DNA from: Polycladidibacter hongkongensis
GTDB taxonomy: Bacteria > Pseudomonadota > Alphaproteobacteria > Rhizobiales > Stappiaceae
Length of the DNA stretch: 52,581 nucleotides
Reading direction: 5' to 3'
Assembly: GCF_001561995.1 (NCBI RefSeq)
Contig: NZ_LLWC01000038.1
Span: 1 to 52,581 of the forward strand
Below, piece after piece: positions 24,671 to 33,811 of the stretch. A program made the translations under genes and the position numbers. Positions within the stretch are counted from its first letter, which is position 1. Each line of letters begins with the position of its first letter. Under the pieces are notes generated by a model. The model had not been told where the DNA came from and did not search any database. It was given only the letters and a program-made list of their open reading frames with translations.

Positions 24671-25609
24671 TCATGGCAGCGGGTTCAAAAGGGGCACACC
24701 TGAAAAATGGGCGCGAACATTGGCAAGTACGGTTTGGCCCATGTGTTCGCGTGCCTCTTCGGTCGCACTACCAATATGGGGGGAGACAATGACGTTGGGA
24801 AACTCAAGTAAGCGCGTTGGGACTTGTGGTTCTTGGGAAAAGACATCAAGAGCGGCACCGCCGATCTCGTTATTTTCTAAGGCGGATATCAAGTCCGTTT
24901 CATTGACGATGCTGCCGCGCGCCACATTGATCAGCAGCCCGTCTGGCCCCACGGCTCGGAGCACATCTCGATTTACTGCGCCTTGCGTTTCTTTGCCGCC
25001 TGCTGCAGCTATTATTAAAACACGTGCTTCTGCGGCCACATCTTTGAGGTTATTGCAAAAACGATCGGGGCTGTTGGGGACCGGTGCTTTCGCAGTGTAA
25101 ACAATCTCCCCAGCAAATGGGCGCAGGCTCTGGGCGATTTTTTGGCCAATGCGGCCGTAGCCAAATAGGCCGATGGTTTTGCCTCGAAGCGAGAAACCTA
25201 GTCCCAGTTTGCGTTGCTGCCAGTGGCCTGAGCGGATGAATCTGTCCCCTTCAACCACGCGACGGCTCAACGCAAATGCATGGGTAAGCGCCAAGTCCGC
25301 GACAGCATCACTCAAGCTATCTGGAGTGGTGGTTACCAAAATGCCCTGCTCTTTGGCATAGGACAAATCAATGCCCTCTGTACCCACTCCATAAACGGCA
25401 ATGAGCTGCAGATTTGGAAAGAGCGCTAAAGTTTGGCGATCCAGTTTGGATGTTCCCTTCGCTGCGATGACAGATATTTTGTCGCGCAGTTCTTCGCTGA
25501 GTAAGGCGATGGAGCCAAGCTCCTCCAGATTATGGAAAGGCGCGATCTTCGCCAGCTGCGGGTTTATGTGAGCGGGAGCATAAGGGCTCATTAATAAAAT
25601 TTCTGACAT
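24671..25609 (-). CDS. D-isomer-specific 2-hydroxyacid dehydrogenase (GhrB/hydroxypyruvate reductase type)
   Basis: The 312-residue product carries the family's motifs: the NAD(P) loop GLFGYGRIGQKIAQ, the substrate Arg in INVARGSIVNE, the Glu of DVFSQEPQ and the catalytic His in SPHIGSATEEAR. It likely reduces a 2-keto acid such as glyoxylate, hydroxypyruvate or a 2-ketoaldonate; which one is not clear from sequence. It is the last gene of the sugar-acid operon, separated from the kinase gene by a terminator-like hairpin (25649-25674), so expression may be lower than that of upstream genes. Its stop lies 10 bp from the convergent repC stop, so the operon reads head-on into the replication cassette. 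Confidence 0.88.
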   Translation of the reverse strand: MSEILLMSPYAPAHINPQLAKIAPFHNLEELGSIALLSEELRDKISVIAAKGTSKLDRQTLALFPNLQLIAVYGVGTEGIDLSYAKEQGILVTTTPDSLSDAVADLALTHAFALSRRVVEGDRFIRSGHWQQRKLGLGFSLRGKTIGLFGYGRIGQKIAQSLRPFAGEIVYTAKAPVPNSPDRFCNNLKDVAAEARVLIIAAAGGKETQGAVNRDVLRAVGPDGLLINVARGSIVNETDLISALENNEIGGAALDVFSQEPQVPTRLLEFPNVIVSPHIGSATEEAREHMGQTVLANVRAHFSGVPLLNPLP

Positions 25610-25648
25610 GGCTGCACCTCTAGCGGTTTGTTGTATTTATAAATGCAA

Positions 25649-25674
25649 AGAGCCCGATGCGTGCACCGGGCTCT
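25649..25674 (-). terminator. Intercistronic terminator-like hairpin
   Basis: AGAGCCCG/CGGGCTCT with a 10-base loop, followed on the minus strand by TTTGCATTTAT. It lies between the sugar kinase and the hydroxyacid dehydrogenase and may attenuate the last gene. Confidence 0.55.
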
Positions 25675-25698
25675 AAGAGTTTTGAGAGCAAATCAAGC

Positions 25699-26631
25699 TT
25701 ACTTGCTGCGCTCTGCCAAGAACGCTTCCACGTCTTTGCGATAGGGAAGCGGACCAACTGCGCCATAACCAAGCGTTGTTAGTGCTGCGGCTGCGTTTGC
25801 ATAGCGAAGAGATTCTGCAAGGGTTTTACCGGCAGTGATTTCGGTGAAGAATGCGCCTGAGAAGCAGTCCCCTGCCCCGGTTGCATCTAGAGCTTCCACC
25901 GGATTGCCAGCCACGCGCGCACGATCATCTTTCGTTGCGTACATCGCGCCTTCTTTGCCAAGTTTCAGGATAACGGTTTTAGACCCCTGGTTTAGGTAGA
26001 AGTCGCAGATCTCATCCGGATCACTCAGGCCAGTAAGTAATTCGGCCTCATCCACGCTTGGCATGATGAAGTCCACATGGCGGGCGATTTCATGGATAAC
26101 ACCGCGGGCACGCTCAAGACCCCAAAGTTTAAGGCGTAGGTTGGTATCGAAGGAGGTTAGCACTCCAGCGTTTTTCGCAATTTCAATACCTTTAAACACA
26201 GCATCACAAGAGCTATCACTAATCGCGCAAGTGATGGCAGAGGCATGGAAGAGTTTTGCGCTGGCGATTGCCTCTGCAGGCATATCAGCTGGCGAGATCA
26301 GCGAGGCAGCCGAACCTTTGCGGGCAAAGGTGAAGTGGTGGCCGCGTTCGTCGTGGGAGATAAAGTAAATCCCGGTAGGCGCAACGGCATTTCGCTCAAC
26401 CAGATCAGTCTTCACACCCTCACGCTGCCACAGCTCAACAAATTTGTCGCCGAAAACATCTGCGCCCAAATGGGCTAGCACCGCGACATTTGCCCCTTGG
26501 CGTGCGGCGCAGCAGGCAAAGTTTGAGGTGTCGCCGCCAAAGCCGCTCAGATAATCGGCTTGTTCACTCGGAGTTTTAACCTGCGAAAATTCAAAGAGTG
26601 GCTCACCAAAACTAATGATATCAATTGCCAT
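25699..26631 (-). CDS. PfkB-family sugar kinase, likely 2-keto-3-deoxygluconate kinase
   Basis: The 310-residue product begins ISFGEPLFEFSQ and has the GGDTSNFACCAARQG sugar-binding signature near the N-terminus. The C-terminal PfkB signature LDATGAGDCFSGAFF contains the catalytic Asp. This form is typical of KdgK. It would phosphorylate 2-keto-3-deoxygluconate to KDPG. No KDPG aldolase is in the window, so the next step must come from elsewhere. Its place after a fructuronate-reductase-like gene and a dehydratase supports the KDG assignment, which remains an inference. Confidence 0.85.
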   Translation of the reverse strand: MAIDIISFGEPLFEFSQVKTPSEQADYLSGFGGDTSNFACCAARQGANVAVLAHLGADVFGDKFVELWQREGVKTDLVERNAVAPTGIYFISHDERGHHFTFARKGSAASLISPADMPAEAIASAKLFHASAITCAISDSSCDAVFKGIEIAKNAGVLTSFDTNLRLKLWGLERARGVIHEIARHVDFIMPSVDEAELLTGLSDPDEICDFYLNQGSKTVILKLGKEGAMYATKDDRARVAGNPVEALDATGAGDCFSGAFFTEITAGKTLAESLRYANAAAALTTLGYGAVGPLPYRKDVEAFLAERSK

Positions 26632-26693
26632 TGCAATCTCTCCAGTTTGAGGTTGCCAGGCGCATCGGGGGATACGCCCGGCTCAATCTCTTG

Positions 26694-28172
26694 TTATGCG
26701 GCCAATGCAGCAACTGCTGCTGCTGTACCAACAGCTGCAACTTTTGCATATGCATCATGAACTGCCTTGGTAAAGCGTTCATCACCAACCAGATCTTGAG
26801 GGAAGACGGTATCCAGTGCGAGCAACGCATCTACATAGGCTTTCGCATCTGCACCTTTTTCAGCGACGATTGATTGCAGCTGCTCTGCCATCGGGTCTTG
26901 CAGTTCGTAGCTCTCGCCATTGCGATCCTGACGGATGTAATGCATCCAACCCGCAACACCGAGGATGAGGTGGCGATGATCTGTGCCCGCCTTCAAATGA
27001 TGACGCACAGAGTTCAGCCAGCGCTGTGGCATTTTTTGCGTTCCATCAGATGCAATCTGCCATGTACGGTGCTTTAGCTGCGAGTTGGCAAATCGCTTGA
27101 GCAACATATCGGCATATGCAACCAGATCAACATCACCGGGCATATGCAGAGTTGGGCGCTGCTCATCGACCATCAGTTTGCGGGTTTCCGCAGCAAAGAC
27201 AGGGTCGGCCATACATTCGGCAATCGTCTCTTTTCCTGCAAGGAAACCAAGATAAGCAAGGAACGAATGCGAGCCGTTGAGTGTGCGAAGTTTCATTTCT
27301 TCAAATGGCTCAACATCGGCAACAAGCTGCGCACCTGCTTTTTCCCATTCGGGGCGCCCTGCCTTGAAGTTATCTTCTACAACCCATTGACGGAAAGGCT
27401 CGCAGACAATTCCATTCAGGTCAGTTTGCCCGCCGAGGCTTTCTTTAATCAAGGCGCGGCTTTCATCGGTCAGTGCAGGCACGATTCGATCAACCATTGT
27501 GGATGGGAAGCTTACGTTCTCCTCAATCCAAGCGGCCAGTTCACCATCCAGCTTTTGAGCAAATTCACGTACTGCAATGCCGGTTAGTACACCGTTGTTT
27601 GGCAGGTTATCGCAAGACATGACTGTAATTGGGCCATTGCCGAGTTCTTTACGCTTGGCAAGACCTGCAACGATTAGACCAATCGCTGTTTTTGGCGCTG
27701 CGATGTTTTCCAGATCATGCTGGATCATTGCGTTGTCTGTGTCGAGCGCATCATTTTTTACGCAGTAACCTTTCTCAGTCACTGTCAGTGAGATGATTTT
27801 CAGTTGCTCTTCGGCCAGACCATTTACAAGCGCTTCGATGCCATCACGCGCGACATGCTGAGTGTCGCAAACGGCACCAAGAAGACGAAGGTTGGTATCG
27901 TCATCGCTGGTTTCAACCAGAGTGTAAAAGTAGTCGTTTTGCGCAAGCTTGTCGAACAGGTCGGCAGTGCCAAACAGTTCGATGACACGCATGCCCCAAT
28001 CGCCGCCCACTGCGGCAAGTGTTTCGTGCAGATGCATTGCGGTATGGGCGCGGGCAAATGCACCAAAACCGATATGGGCGATGCGCGGCTTCAACACGCT
28101 GCGGTCATAGCTTGGCTTTTCAACAGTAGCTGGCAGATTGGCGAGATCAAGGGGCGAAAATTCGGCGCTCAT
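26694..28172 (-). CDS. uxuB: Mannitol dehydrogenase-family oxidoreductase, probably fructuronate reductase
   Basis: I start at ATG 28172 (AAGGAAAG site 9 bases before) rather than 19 codons upstream; it gives 492 residues, as in UxuB-type enzymes. Visible motifs: N-terminal Rossmann IAHIGFGAFARAH, the family signature SCDNLPNNG, and the catalytic Lys/Asn/His pattern KLRTLNGSHS. The family includes mannitol 2-dehydrogenase, fructuronate reductase and tagaturonate reductase. With a TRAP transporter, KDG-type kinase and an L-gulonate/L-galactonate-dehydrogenase-like gene in the same operon, conversion of D-fructuronate to D-mannonate is most likely. The last residues are a low-complexity Ala-rich tail (AAVGTAAAVAALAA). 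Confidence 0.85.
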   Translation of the reverse strand: MSAEFSPLDLANLPATVEKPSYDRSVLKPRIAHIGFGAFARAHTAMHLHETLAAVGGDWGMRVIELFGTADLFDKLAQNDYFYTLVETSDDDTNLRLLGAVCDTQHVARDGIEALVNGLAEEQLKIISLTVTEKGYCVKNDALDTDNAMIQHDLENIAAPKTAIGLIVAGLAKRKELGNGPITVMSCDNLPNNGVLTGIAVREFAQKLDGELAAWIEENVSFPSTMVDRIVPALTDESRALIKESLGGQTDLNGIVCEPFRQWVVEDNFKAGRPEWEKAGAQLVADVEPFEEMKLRTLNGSHSFLAYLGFLAGKETIAECMADPVFAAETRKLMVDEQRPTLHMPGDVDLVAYADMLLKRFANSQLKHRTWQIASDGTQKMPQRWLNSVRHHLKAGTDHRHLILGVAGWMHYIRQDRNGESYELQDPMAEQLQSIVAEKGADAKAYVDALLALDTVFPQDLVGDERFTKAVHDAYAKVAAVGTAAAVAALAA

Positions 28173-28215
28173 TATTGTTCTTTCCTTCGTATATTGGGGG
28201 ATTTGTGTGTTCGCG

Positions 28216-29103
28216 CTAGGCGTTTTCAAGCAAGCGGATCATCTCTACCGTGTCTTTCGGCCCAAGCCCGGCAGCACATAGGAGACGATGAATTTCCACG
28301 ACCTGCCCTGTCATTGGCAGTGGGGTTTTGGTGCGCAAGGCGAAGGATTGCAACGCATCCAGATCTTTCAGCATGTTATCGATGCGGCCTGTGGGAGTGA
28401 AATCACGTGCTGCGAATTTTCCCATAAACTCCTGCATGATGTTGCTGTCCGCACGGCCACCGGAAAGTGCTTGAGGGATGATAGCCGGGTCAACACCCCC
28501 AGCTTCTGCAAGCTTAACCGCCTCTGCAACACTTTGGAAAATTACAGCACAAAACAGCTGGTTAATGAGCTTCGTGGTTTGCCCCGCTCCGTTTGGTCCC
28601 ATAAGGGTTAGATTTGCACAAAGATCATCCATCACCGCCTTACAACGGGCGAAATTCTCTTCACTCCCCCCCGCCATAACGGTGAGTTGACCGAGTGCAG
28701 CCTTAGGCGCGCCACCAGAAAGTGGGCAATCTACCCAGCCCATACCGCAGGTACTTTCTAGCTTACCTGCGATATCTTGAGTTTCTAATGGATCGATCGA
28801 TGACATATCGATAAGCAGTTTTTCCGGCGAACCCTGGCTGGCGACACCGCCTTCACCCAGTGCAACTTTGCGAACAATGTCTGCATGGTTCAAACTGAGA
28901 ATGACAAAATCACTCGCCTCTGTTGCTTCCGCAACTGTTGCTGCGGCCTTGGCGCCTTTTGCCACAAGAGCGGCGACTTTTTCCTTATCCAAGTCAAACA
29001 CTGTTACGTCATGGCCAGCTTCTACAAGGCGTGTAGAAATTGCCGTGCCCATAATGCCAATGCCAACTACCGAAACTTTTTGAGGTGCACCAGTCATATT
29101 CAA
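28216..29103 (-). CDS. Beta-hydroxyacid dehydrogenase (GarR/3-hydroxyisobutyrate dehydrogenase family)
   Basis: The 295-residue product has the NAD(P) loop VVGIGIMGTAIS, the substrate motif VDCPLSGGAPKAALGQ, and the catalytic Lys region GAGQTTKLINQ. Members reduce or oxidise short beta-hydroxyacids such as tartronate semialdehyde, or 4-deoxy-5-hexosulose uronate in some bacteria. Given kduI at the same locus and no kduD in the window, a role in reducing a deoxyuronate intermediate is conceivable but unproved. It is 11 bp from the dehydratase gene upstream and 43 bp from the uxuB-like gene downstream. Confidence 0.85.
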   Translation of the reverse strand: MNMTGAPQKVSVVGIGIMGTAISTRLVEAGHDVTVFDLDKEKVAALVAKGAKAAATVAEATEASDFVILSLNHADIVRKVALGEGGVASQGSPEKLLIDMSSIDPLETQDIAGKLESTCGMGWVDCPLSGGAPKAALGQLTVMAGGSEENFARCKAVMDDLCANLTLMGPNGAGQTTKLINQLFCAVIFQSVAEAVKLAEAGGVDPAIIPQALSGGRADSNIMQEFMGKFAARDFTPTGRIDNMLKDLDALQSFALRTKTPLPMTGQVVEIHRLLCAAGLGPKDTVEMIRLLENA

Positions 29104-29114
29104 TTCCTTTTGGC

Positions 29115-30221
29115 CTAGTTCTGTAAGAAGGGGGCAAGTTTGTCCCAGTCAAATTCAACCCCTGTTCCCGGCGTATCGGGAGCTACAGCACGGTGGTTTT
29201 CGACTACAAGCGGGCGGGTGGTGTATTCATCAATCGGGAACGAGTGAACTTCGATGTATCCAGCATTTGGCTGCGCACTAACAAGGCTTACATGCAGTTC
29301 TTGCATGCCATGACTGCAGACCGGGATACTCCCATTTTTGCGAGATAACTCGGCAACTTGTAGCCAGCCAGTAATGCCGCCGCAGTTTGAAGCGTCCGGC
29401 TGAATGAATGAAAGCTTGGCATCTTCAAATGCCATTTCGAATTCATGGATTGTGTGTAGGTTCTCACCCATCGCCAACGGCATGCCAGTTTCATCAGCTA
29501 TTCTGCCATAGGCTTTGTAGAGATCTGGCAGGCACGGCTCTTCAAACCAGAGTAGGTTAAACTCGGAAAATGCGTTGGCTGCTTTTTTAGCCTGCTCCTC
29601 ACTCATGGAGTAGTTCGCATCAACCATAAAGGTACGCTCTGGGCCAATCAGCTCACGAACTGCGCGGATACGCTCGATATCCTCTGCCAGTTCTGGCTGG
29701 CCGATCTTGATTTTTACAGCGTTAAAGCCGCGATCTAAGTAGCTTTGAATACTTCCAAGTAATTTTGGTAGTGGGAAGTTCAGGTCAATGCCACCGCAAT
29801 ACGCTTTACACGTATTGTCAGCTCCACCCGCCATTTTCCAAAGTGGCAGGCCCTGATCTTTACCACGCAGGTCCCAAAGAGCGATGTCCAAAGCAGAGAT
29901 GGCAAAAGAGGCTATACCACCACGTCCGACATAATGAATATGATCCTGCATTTCATCATAGAGCTGCGCGATATCATTGGCATCGCGGCCGGTCAGCAAC
30001 GAGACGAAATCATCATTGATCATTGCAAGAATAGCACTGCCGCCCTTGCCGCCGGTATATGTGTAGCCGGTGCCTTTTAATCCGTCTTCTCGTGTAACTT
30101 CGACTGTTACAAGCTGAAAATGCGTGTGATCGCCATGCTTTGCGTCGCTTAATACCTCGGAGAGGGGGACGTTAAACAGCTTGGGCTTTACCGAGACAAT
30201 TCTGGATGGGGAAGCGCTCAT
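29115..30221 (-). CDS. Mandelate racemase/enolase-superfamily sugar-acid dehydratase
   Basis: I start at ATG 30221 (AAGG upstream), giving 368 residues. All active-site elements of the mandelate racemase subgroup are visible: Lys170-x-Lys172 (VKIKIG), metal ligands Asp201 (VDAN), Glu227 (WFEEP) and Glu253 (MGEN), and a His304-Asp276 dyad ([15 protein letters not shown]). Such enzymes usually dehydrate aldonate or aldarate sugars to 2-keto-3-deoxy acids. The operon's kinase would then accept a KDG-like product. The substrate cannot be read from sequence: galactarate/talarate, mannonate, gulonate and rhamnonate-type dehydratases all share this pattern. The leader just upstream contains a 12-bp inverted repeat (30249-30305). 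Confidence 0.85.
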   Translation of the reverse strand: MSASPSRIVSVKPKLFNVPLSEVLSDAKHGDHTHFQLVTVEVTREDGLKGTGYTYTGGKGGSAILAMINDDFVSLLTGRDANDIAQLYDEMQDHIHYVGRGGIASFAISALDIALWDLRGKDQGLPLWKMAGGADNTCKAYCGGIDLNFPLPKLLGSIQSYLDRGFNAVKIKIGQPELAEDIERIRAVRELIGPERTFMVDANYSMSEEQAKKAANAFSEFNLLWFEEPCLPDLYKAYGRIADETGMPLAMGENLHTIHEFEMAFEDAKLSFIQPDASNCGGITGWLQVAELSRKNGSIPVCSHGMQELHVSLVSAQPNAGYIEVHSFPIDEYTTRPLVVENHRAVAPDTPGTGVEFDWDKLAPFLQN

Positions 30222-30248
30222 TATTCTTGCCTTGATGCTTTGGGAAAG

Positions 30249-30305
30249 ACCTGCCCTTGCAAACAACGGGTTCTCGCTTTCCCGGTGCTATAAGCAAGGG
30301 CAGGT
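30249..30305 (-). promoter_or_regulatory. Intercistronic stem-loop before the dehydratase gene
   Basis: ACCTGCCCTTGC (30249-30260) and GCAAGGGCAGGT (30294-30305) are perfect complements enclosing 33 bases that hold a smaller CGGG/CCCG stem. It ends 28 bp before the dehydratase start and may affect message stability or processing. Confidence 0.5.
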
Positions 30306-30361
30306 AAGGGAAAGACCGGAAAAACAGGGACACCGGTCCTTCTTCAGTCGGTAGGGGGAGA

Positions 30362-30832
30362 CTAGCCGAGATAGTCGCGATGGACTTTGACGATGGCTTT
30401 GCGGCACAGTTTTGGGCCGGCTTTGCTTTCACAAAGAGGGCGATGCAGCTCACCAGGATAGAACACGACGAAATCATTCGCAGCCATTTCGATGAATTTT
30501 TCATCCACGATACCGGCTGTAAATGCGAGATCTTTTTCCGCAAGATAGTCTTCTGTTACTTCCCCTGCTGGCATGTGGCCCCAACCGATTTTCTCGGAAC
30601 CAGATAGAAGAACCTGAATATCCATGTAGTTGTTATGGAATTCCGACTTATGTTCGCTAACCGGACCCGAAGTTCCTTCGATCACCTGAATGAAGAGTTG
30701 ATCACCTTCCAGCTCGTAGCGTCCAAGCTCGGGCTTTTCTGCCAAAAATGCTTTTGCTTTCTCGATAATTTCAAGCAGCTTTGGGGAAGCAAACGGGATG
30801 AGGGAGAGGTTGTTTAGGTTTGCGCTCAGCAT
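30362..30832 (-). CDS. YhcH/YjgK/YiaL-family protein
   Basis: I start at ATG 30832, 14 codons inside the longest frame, with AAGG upstream; it gives 156 residues, the family's usual length. Conserved features: ELEGDQLFIQV, the EFHNNYMDIQVLLSGSEKIGW core with metal-binding residues, and FVVFYPGELHRPLC with a conserved His. The family (also related to EbgC) is a small cupin-like fold found in sialic acid, uronate and plant-sugar operons. Its enzymatic role, perhaps sugar anomer or isomer handling, is not firmly known. It sits between the TRAP genes and the catabolic genes. Confidence 0.85.
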   Translation of the reverse strand: MLSANLNNLSLIPFASPKLLEIIEKAKAFLAEKPELGRYELEGDQLFIQVIEGTSGPVSEHKSEFHNNYMDIQVLLSGSEKIGWGHMPAGEVTEDYLAEKDLAFTAGIVDEKFIEMAANDFVVFYPGELHRPLCESKAGPKLCRKAIVKVHRDYLG

Positions 30833-30865
30833 TTTGGGGGCCTTACTACAGTGTTCGGGGAAAAT

Positions 30866-30921
30866 GCCCGCCACTTGATGTGGCGGGCTTTTTTGTGCCT
30901 CGCGTCGTCACGAGGCACAAA
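30866..30921 (-). promoter_or_regulatory. Tandem hairpins between the TRAP genes and the catabolic genes
   Basis: Two perfect stems lie in the dctP-yhcH gap: GCCCGCCAC/GTGGCGGGC (30866-30888) and TTTGTGCCTCG/CGAGGCACAAA (30892-30921). On the plus strand the first is followed by TTTTTT. In the operon direction they could protect the 3' end of the binding-protein message or attenuate downstream genes. Confidence 0.55.
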
Positions 30922-30933
30922 GGCATTTTTAGC

Positions 30934-31908
30934 TTACTTCGCAGCCTGAATGGCTTCGATCAGCTCAGGGCCGTTTTGGTCATTAAACACTTTCCAGGTG
31001 TTGGTGATTGCAGGGTGTGCCTGGAAAGCAGCTTTGTTAACGTCACGGTTTACCTTCATGCCGCGTTTTTCAAGATCGGAGATGAAGCCATCTTCTTTCT
31101 CGATTGACAGTCCGCGCTGATAGTCCGTTGCATGCTGTGCAGCTTCTTCGACAACTTTTTGTTGCTCAGGTGTCAAAGAATTGAACTTGTTCAGGTTCAT
31201 AGAAATGAACAGGGAAGAATAGGAGTGCTCGGAAAGAGACAAGTAGTCCTGTACTTCGTCAAAGCGGAATGAGTGGGTCACCGCGATTGGGTGCTCCTGT
31301 GCATCAACAACACCGGTTTCAAGCGCGGTGTAAAGCTCAGCAATTGGAAGCATCTGCGGGTTTGCACCCAGTTCAGCAAACATTGCGTTGAGCGGAACGG
31401 AGGTGTTGGTGCGGATCTTGATGCCTTTTACATCATCAGGAGTGCGCACAGGGCCGCGGTTGTTGGTGATGTTGCGGTAGCCGTTTTCCGGGAAAGCAAG
31501 ACCTTTAAGACCAAACTTGGACATGTCGTCCAGCATCTTCTGACCGATTTCACCATCCAGAACTTTGTAGGCGTGTTCACGGCTAGCAAACATGTAAGGC
31601 AGGTCAAATACAGCGGTTTCTGGCTGCATACCGTTCATGATAGCAAGACCGGTCATCTGAATGTCGATGATACCTGCGCGGTTACCATTGAGCATTTGCT
31701 GGTCATCACCGAGCTGACCCTGTGGGAAGATCTGTACGGTAACTTCACCATCAGTTTTTTCTGCGACCTCCTTCGCAAAAAACTCAGCCAGCTTTTGCTG
31801 CAAGTCTGTGGCTGGGGCTGCGTGGGCGAACTTCAGCTCAACTGCCATGCTCATGGAAGTGGAAGCCAATAGAACAGCTGCTGCAATAACGCCAAGTGAC
31901 TTTTTCAT
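30934..31908 (-). CDS. dctP: TRAP transporter solute-binding protein (DctP family)
   Basis: The 324-residue product has a signal peptide (MKKSLGVIAAAVLLASTSMS), then LKFAHAAPATDLQQKLAEFF typical of DctP. The conserved Arg that grips the substrate carboxylate lies in GIKIRTNTSVPLNAM, followed by PIAELYTALETGVVDAQEHP. A GGAGG site precedes the start. It captures an organic acid in the periplasm for the DctQM membrane pair encoded just upstream. Context points to a sugar acid such as a hexuronate or aldonate. Confidence 0.95.
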   Translation of the reverse strand: MKKSLGVIAAAVLLASTSMSMAVELKFAHAAPATDLQQKLAEFFAKEVAEKTDGEVTVQIFPQGQLGDDQQMLNGNRAGIIDIQMTGLAIMNGMQPETAVFDLPYMFASREHAYKVLDGEIGQKMLDDMSKFGLKGLAFPENGYRNITNNRGPVRTPDDVKGIKIRTNTSVPLNAMFAELGANPQMLPIAELYTALETGVVDAQEHPIAVTHSFRFDEVQDYLSLSEHSYSSLFISMNLNKFNSLTPEQQKVVEEAAQHATDYQRGLSIEKEDGFISDLEKRGMKVNRDVNKAAFQAHPAITNTWKVFNDQNGPELIEAIQAAK

Positions 31909-31943
31909 TTTATTTCCTCCAGTTTATAGAAGTTCTTGCGAAC

Positions 31944-33242
31944 TTAACCCGCAATCAGATTCATCGGTGCGATGATCAGTTGTGGGAACACGGTGAACAG
32001 CATCAGCAGAAGTGCATAGACGCCGACAAAAGGTAGAACTCCGACAATCGCGCGTTCAACGCGTAGCTTTCCGACGCCGCAAACGACGTTGAGAACAGTG
32101 CCAACAGGCGGTGTAATCAGGCCGATGCAGCAGTTCATGACAAACATCAGACCGAAGTAGGCAGGGTCAATCCCGGCTTCTTTGACAAGAGGCATCAGAA
32201 GCGGAACCAGGATCAAAACGGTTGGAGACAGGTCCATCACCATACCGATAGCAAGTACCAGCATCATGATGACAAACATCAGCAAGCGTGGGCTATCGAC
32301 AAGTGGACCAAGCAGTGCAGAAAGCTGCTGAGGTAGCTGAGCTGCAGTGATGAGCCAAGATGCAACCATCGCACAGCCGACAAGGAACATGATCATGCCT
32401 GCGGACTTACAGGAGCTGACCAACACTTCGTAGAAGCGTTTAAGCGTAAGCTCTCGATAGATCACGGTAGAGACGAAGATTGCATAAACAGCTGCAACAA
32501 CAGCAGCTTCGGTTGGTGTAAACACACCAAAGCGAATGCCGATGATGATGATAAACGGTAGAACCAGCGCCCATACACCATCTTTCAAAGCTGCACGGCG
32601 CTCTGCCTTATCGGCTTTCTCCTGCATTTGAGTTTCTTCGTTGCGCATCAGATATGCCCAAGTGAGCATCAATGCGGCACCCATCATCAGACCTGGGGCA
32701 ATACCGCCCATGAAGAGGCGTGAGATAGAGATATTGCCAGCAACACCAACGAGGATCAGGGGAACACTTGGTGGAATAACCGGGGCAATAATGCCGCCAG
32801 ATGCCAGGAGACCAGCTGAGCGACTTTCTGGATAGTTTGCACCGCGCATCATCGGTAGCAAGATGGCGACGAGCGCAGCTGCATCAGCGGCCGCAGAACC
32901 GGAAAGACCTGCAAGCACAACAGAGGTGAAAATGGCTACATAGCCAAGCCCGCCTTTTTTGTGGCCAAGGTAAGCCATTGCCAAGCGCACGATCCGGCGA
33001 GACAAACCGCCTGCTGCCATTGTTTCGCCTGCGACAAGAAAGAATGGAATTGCAAGGAGTGCAAAGCTGTCGACACCATTGACTAGCGCACTTGCCAAGA
33101 TGTCAGAGGGAAATGCCAATCCGGTTGAGAACATGCCCATATGGATCATGAGGCCAAGACCAGAGAGCAGCAAAGAAAACGCAACTGGTAGCCCAAGAAG
33201 AATGCCGATTAGCAGCACGCCGAGGAAGATAGCGAGGGTCAT
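31944..33242 (-). CDS. dctM: TRAP transporter large permease (DctM family)
   Basis: Start at ATG 33242, one base after the dctQ stop, giving 432 residues. About 12 hydrophobic segments cover the protein, beginning LAIFLGVLLIGILLGLPVAF. Family signatures include SGSAAADAAALVAILLPMM, IIAPVIPPSVPLILVGV and MNCCIGLITPPVGTVLN. It is the ion-coupled transport subunit. Order dctQ-dctM-dctP on the minus strand indicates a single transcription unit. Confidence 0.95.
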   Translation of the reverse strand: MTLAIFLGVLLIGILLGLPVAFSLLLSGLGLMIHMGMFSTGLAFPSDILASALVNGVDSFALLAIPFFLVAGETMAAGGLSRRIVRLAMAYLGHKKGGLGYVAIFTSVVLAGLSGSAAADAAALVAILLPMMRGANYPESRSAGLLASGGIIAPVIPPSVPLILVGVAGNISISRLFMGGIAPGLMMGAALMLTWAYLMRNEETQMQEKADKAERRAALKDGVWALVLPFIIIIGIRFGVFTPTEAAVVAAVYAIFVSTVIYRELTLKRFYEVLVSSCKSAGMIMFLVGCAMVASWLITAAQLPQQLSALLGPLVDSPRLLMFVIMMLVLAIGMVMDLSPTVLILVPLLMPLVKEAGIDPAYFGLMFVMNCCIGLITPPVGTVLNVVCGVGKLRVERAIVGVLPFVGVYALLLMLFTVFPQLIIAPMNLIAG

Positions 33243-33243
33243 A

Positions 33244-33732
33244 TCAGTCGTCCTTTCCGTAAAGCTTTTCAGCACTTGGAACGAAGAAACGATGCAGCGC
33301 GACGAGACCCATCAAGGCGCCACCGACAACACCGGCCAAGTAAAGAACGGAAACAGGGATGCGGCTGAGTGGAAGAGCGTTGTACCAGTTCATATTGACT
33401 TGGTTCATTGAGCCCATGACGAGCATCAGGGCGCAAAGTGCGATGATAGCCCAAACACAGCGGCGCAGTACAAAGAGAGCCTTCTTAGGCAACAGGCCAT
33501 CAATCACCCTGAGTTCAAGGTGATCATTGGTCCGCAGGCAAAGGATCGCTCCGCAGAAGGTTACCCAGACAAACAGAATGCGCGACGTTTCTGCCGAAAA
33601 CAGCAAGCCGCTGTTAAAGCCATAGCGAAGAACAACGTTTGTAAAGACGAGAATGATCATTAGGACCATTGCAACTGTCATCAACACGTTTAGGCCTTCC
33701 CAGAACCAGTCGATGACTTTTTTAAGGGTGTT
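33244..33732 (-). CDS. dctQ: TRAP transporter small permease (DctQ family)
   Basis: I start at ATG 33732 (GGGAG site 7 bases before), 22 codons inside the longest frame, to give 162 residues with four membrane segments (LMTVAMVLMIILVFTNVVLR and others) and the family motif SAETSRILFVWVTFCGA. DctQ pairs with DctM. A strong hairpin (33775-33802) lies between this gene and the upstream dehydrogenase. Confidence 0.93.
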   Translation of the reverse strand, partial: NTLKKVIDWFWEGLNVLMTVAMVLMIILVFTNVVLRYGFNSGLLFSAETSRILFVWVTFCGAILCLRTNDHLELRVIDGLLPKKALFVLRRCVWAIIALCALMLVMGSMNQVNMNWYNALPLSRIPVSVLYLAGVVGGALMGLVALHRFFVPSAEKLYGKDD

Positions 33733-33759
33733 CATTAGCAACTCCCGGGTGGAACAAAT

Positions 33760-33802
33760 GCCCTTTTGGGCGGTGCTTTTGGCAGCGGCAGCTGCCAAAA
33801 GC
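33760..33802 (-). promoter_or_regulatory. Hairpins between the Ldh-family gene and dctQ
   Basis: A perfect 12-bp stem GCTTTTGGCAGC/GCTGCCAAAAGC with a 4-base loop (33775-33802) is followed in the operon direction by a smaller GCCC/GGGC stem. It marks the start of the transporter part of the operon and could attenuate or stabilise it. Confidence 0.55.
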
Positions 33803-33811
33803 TAAATCCAA

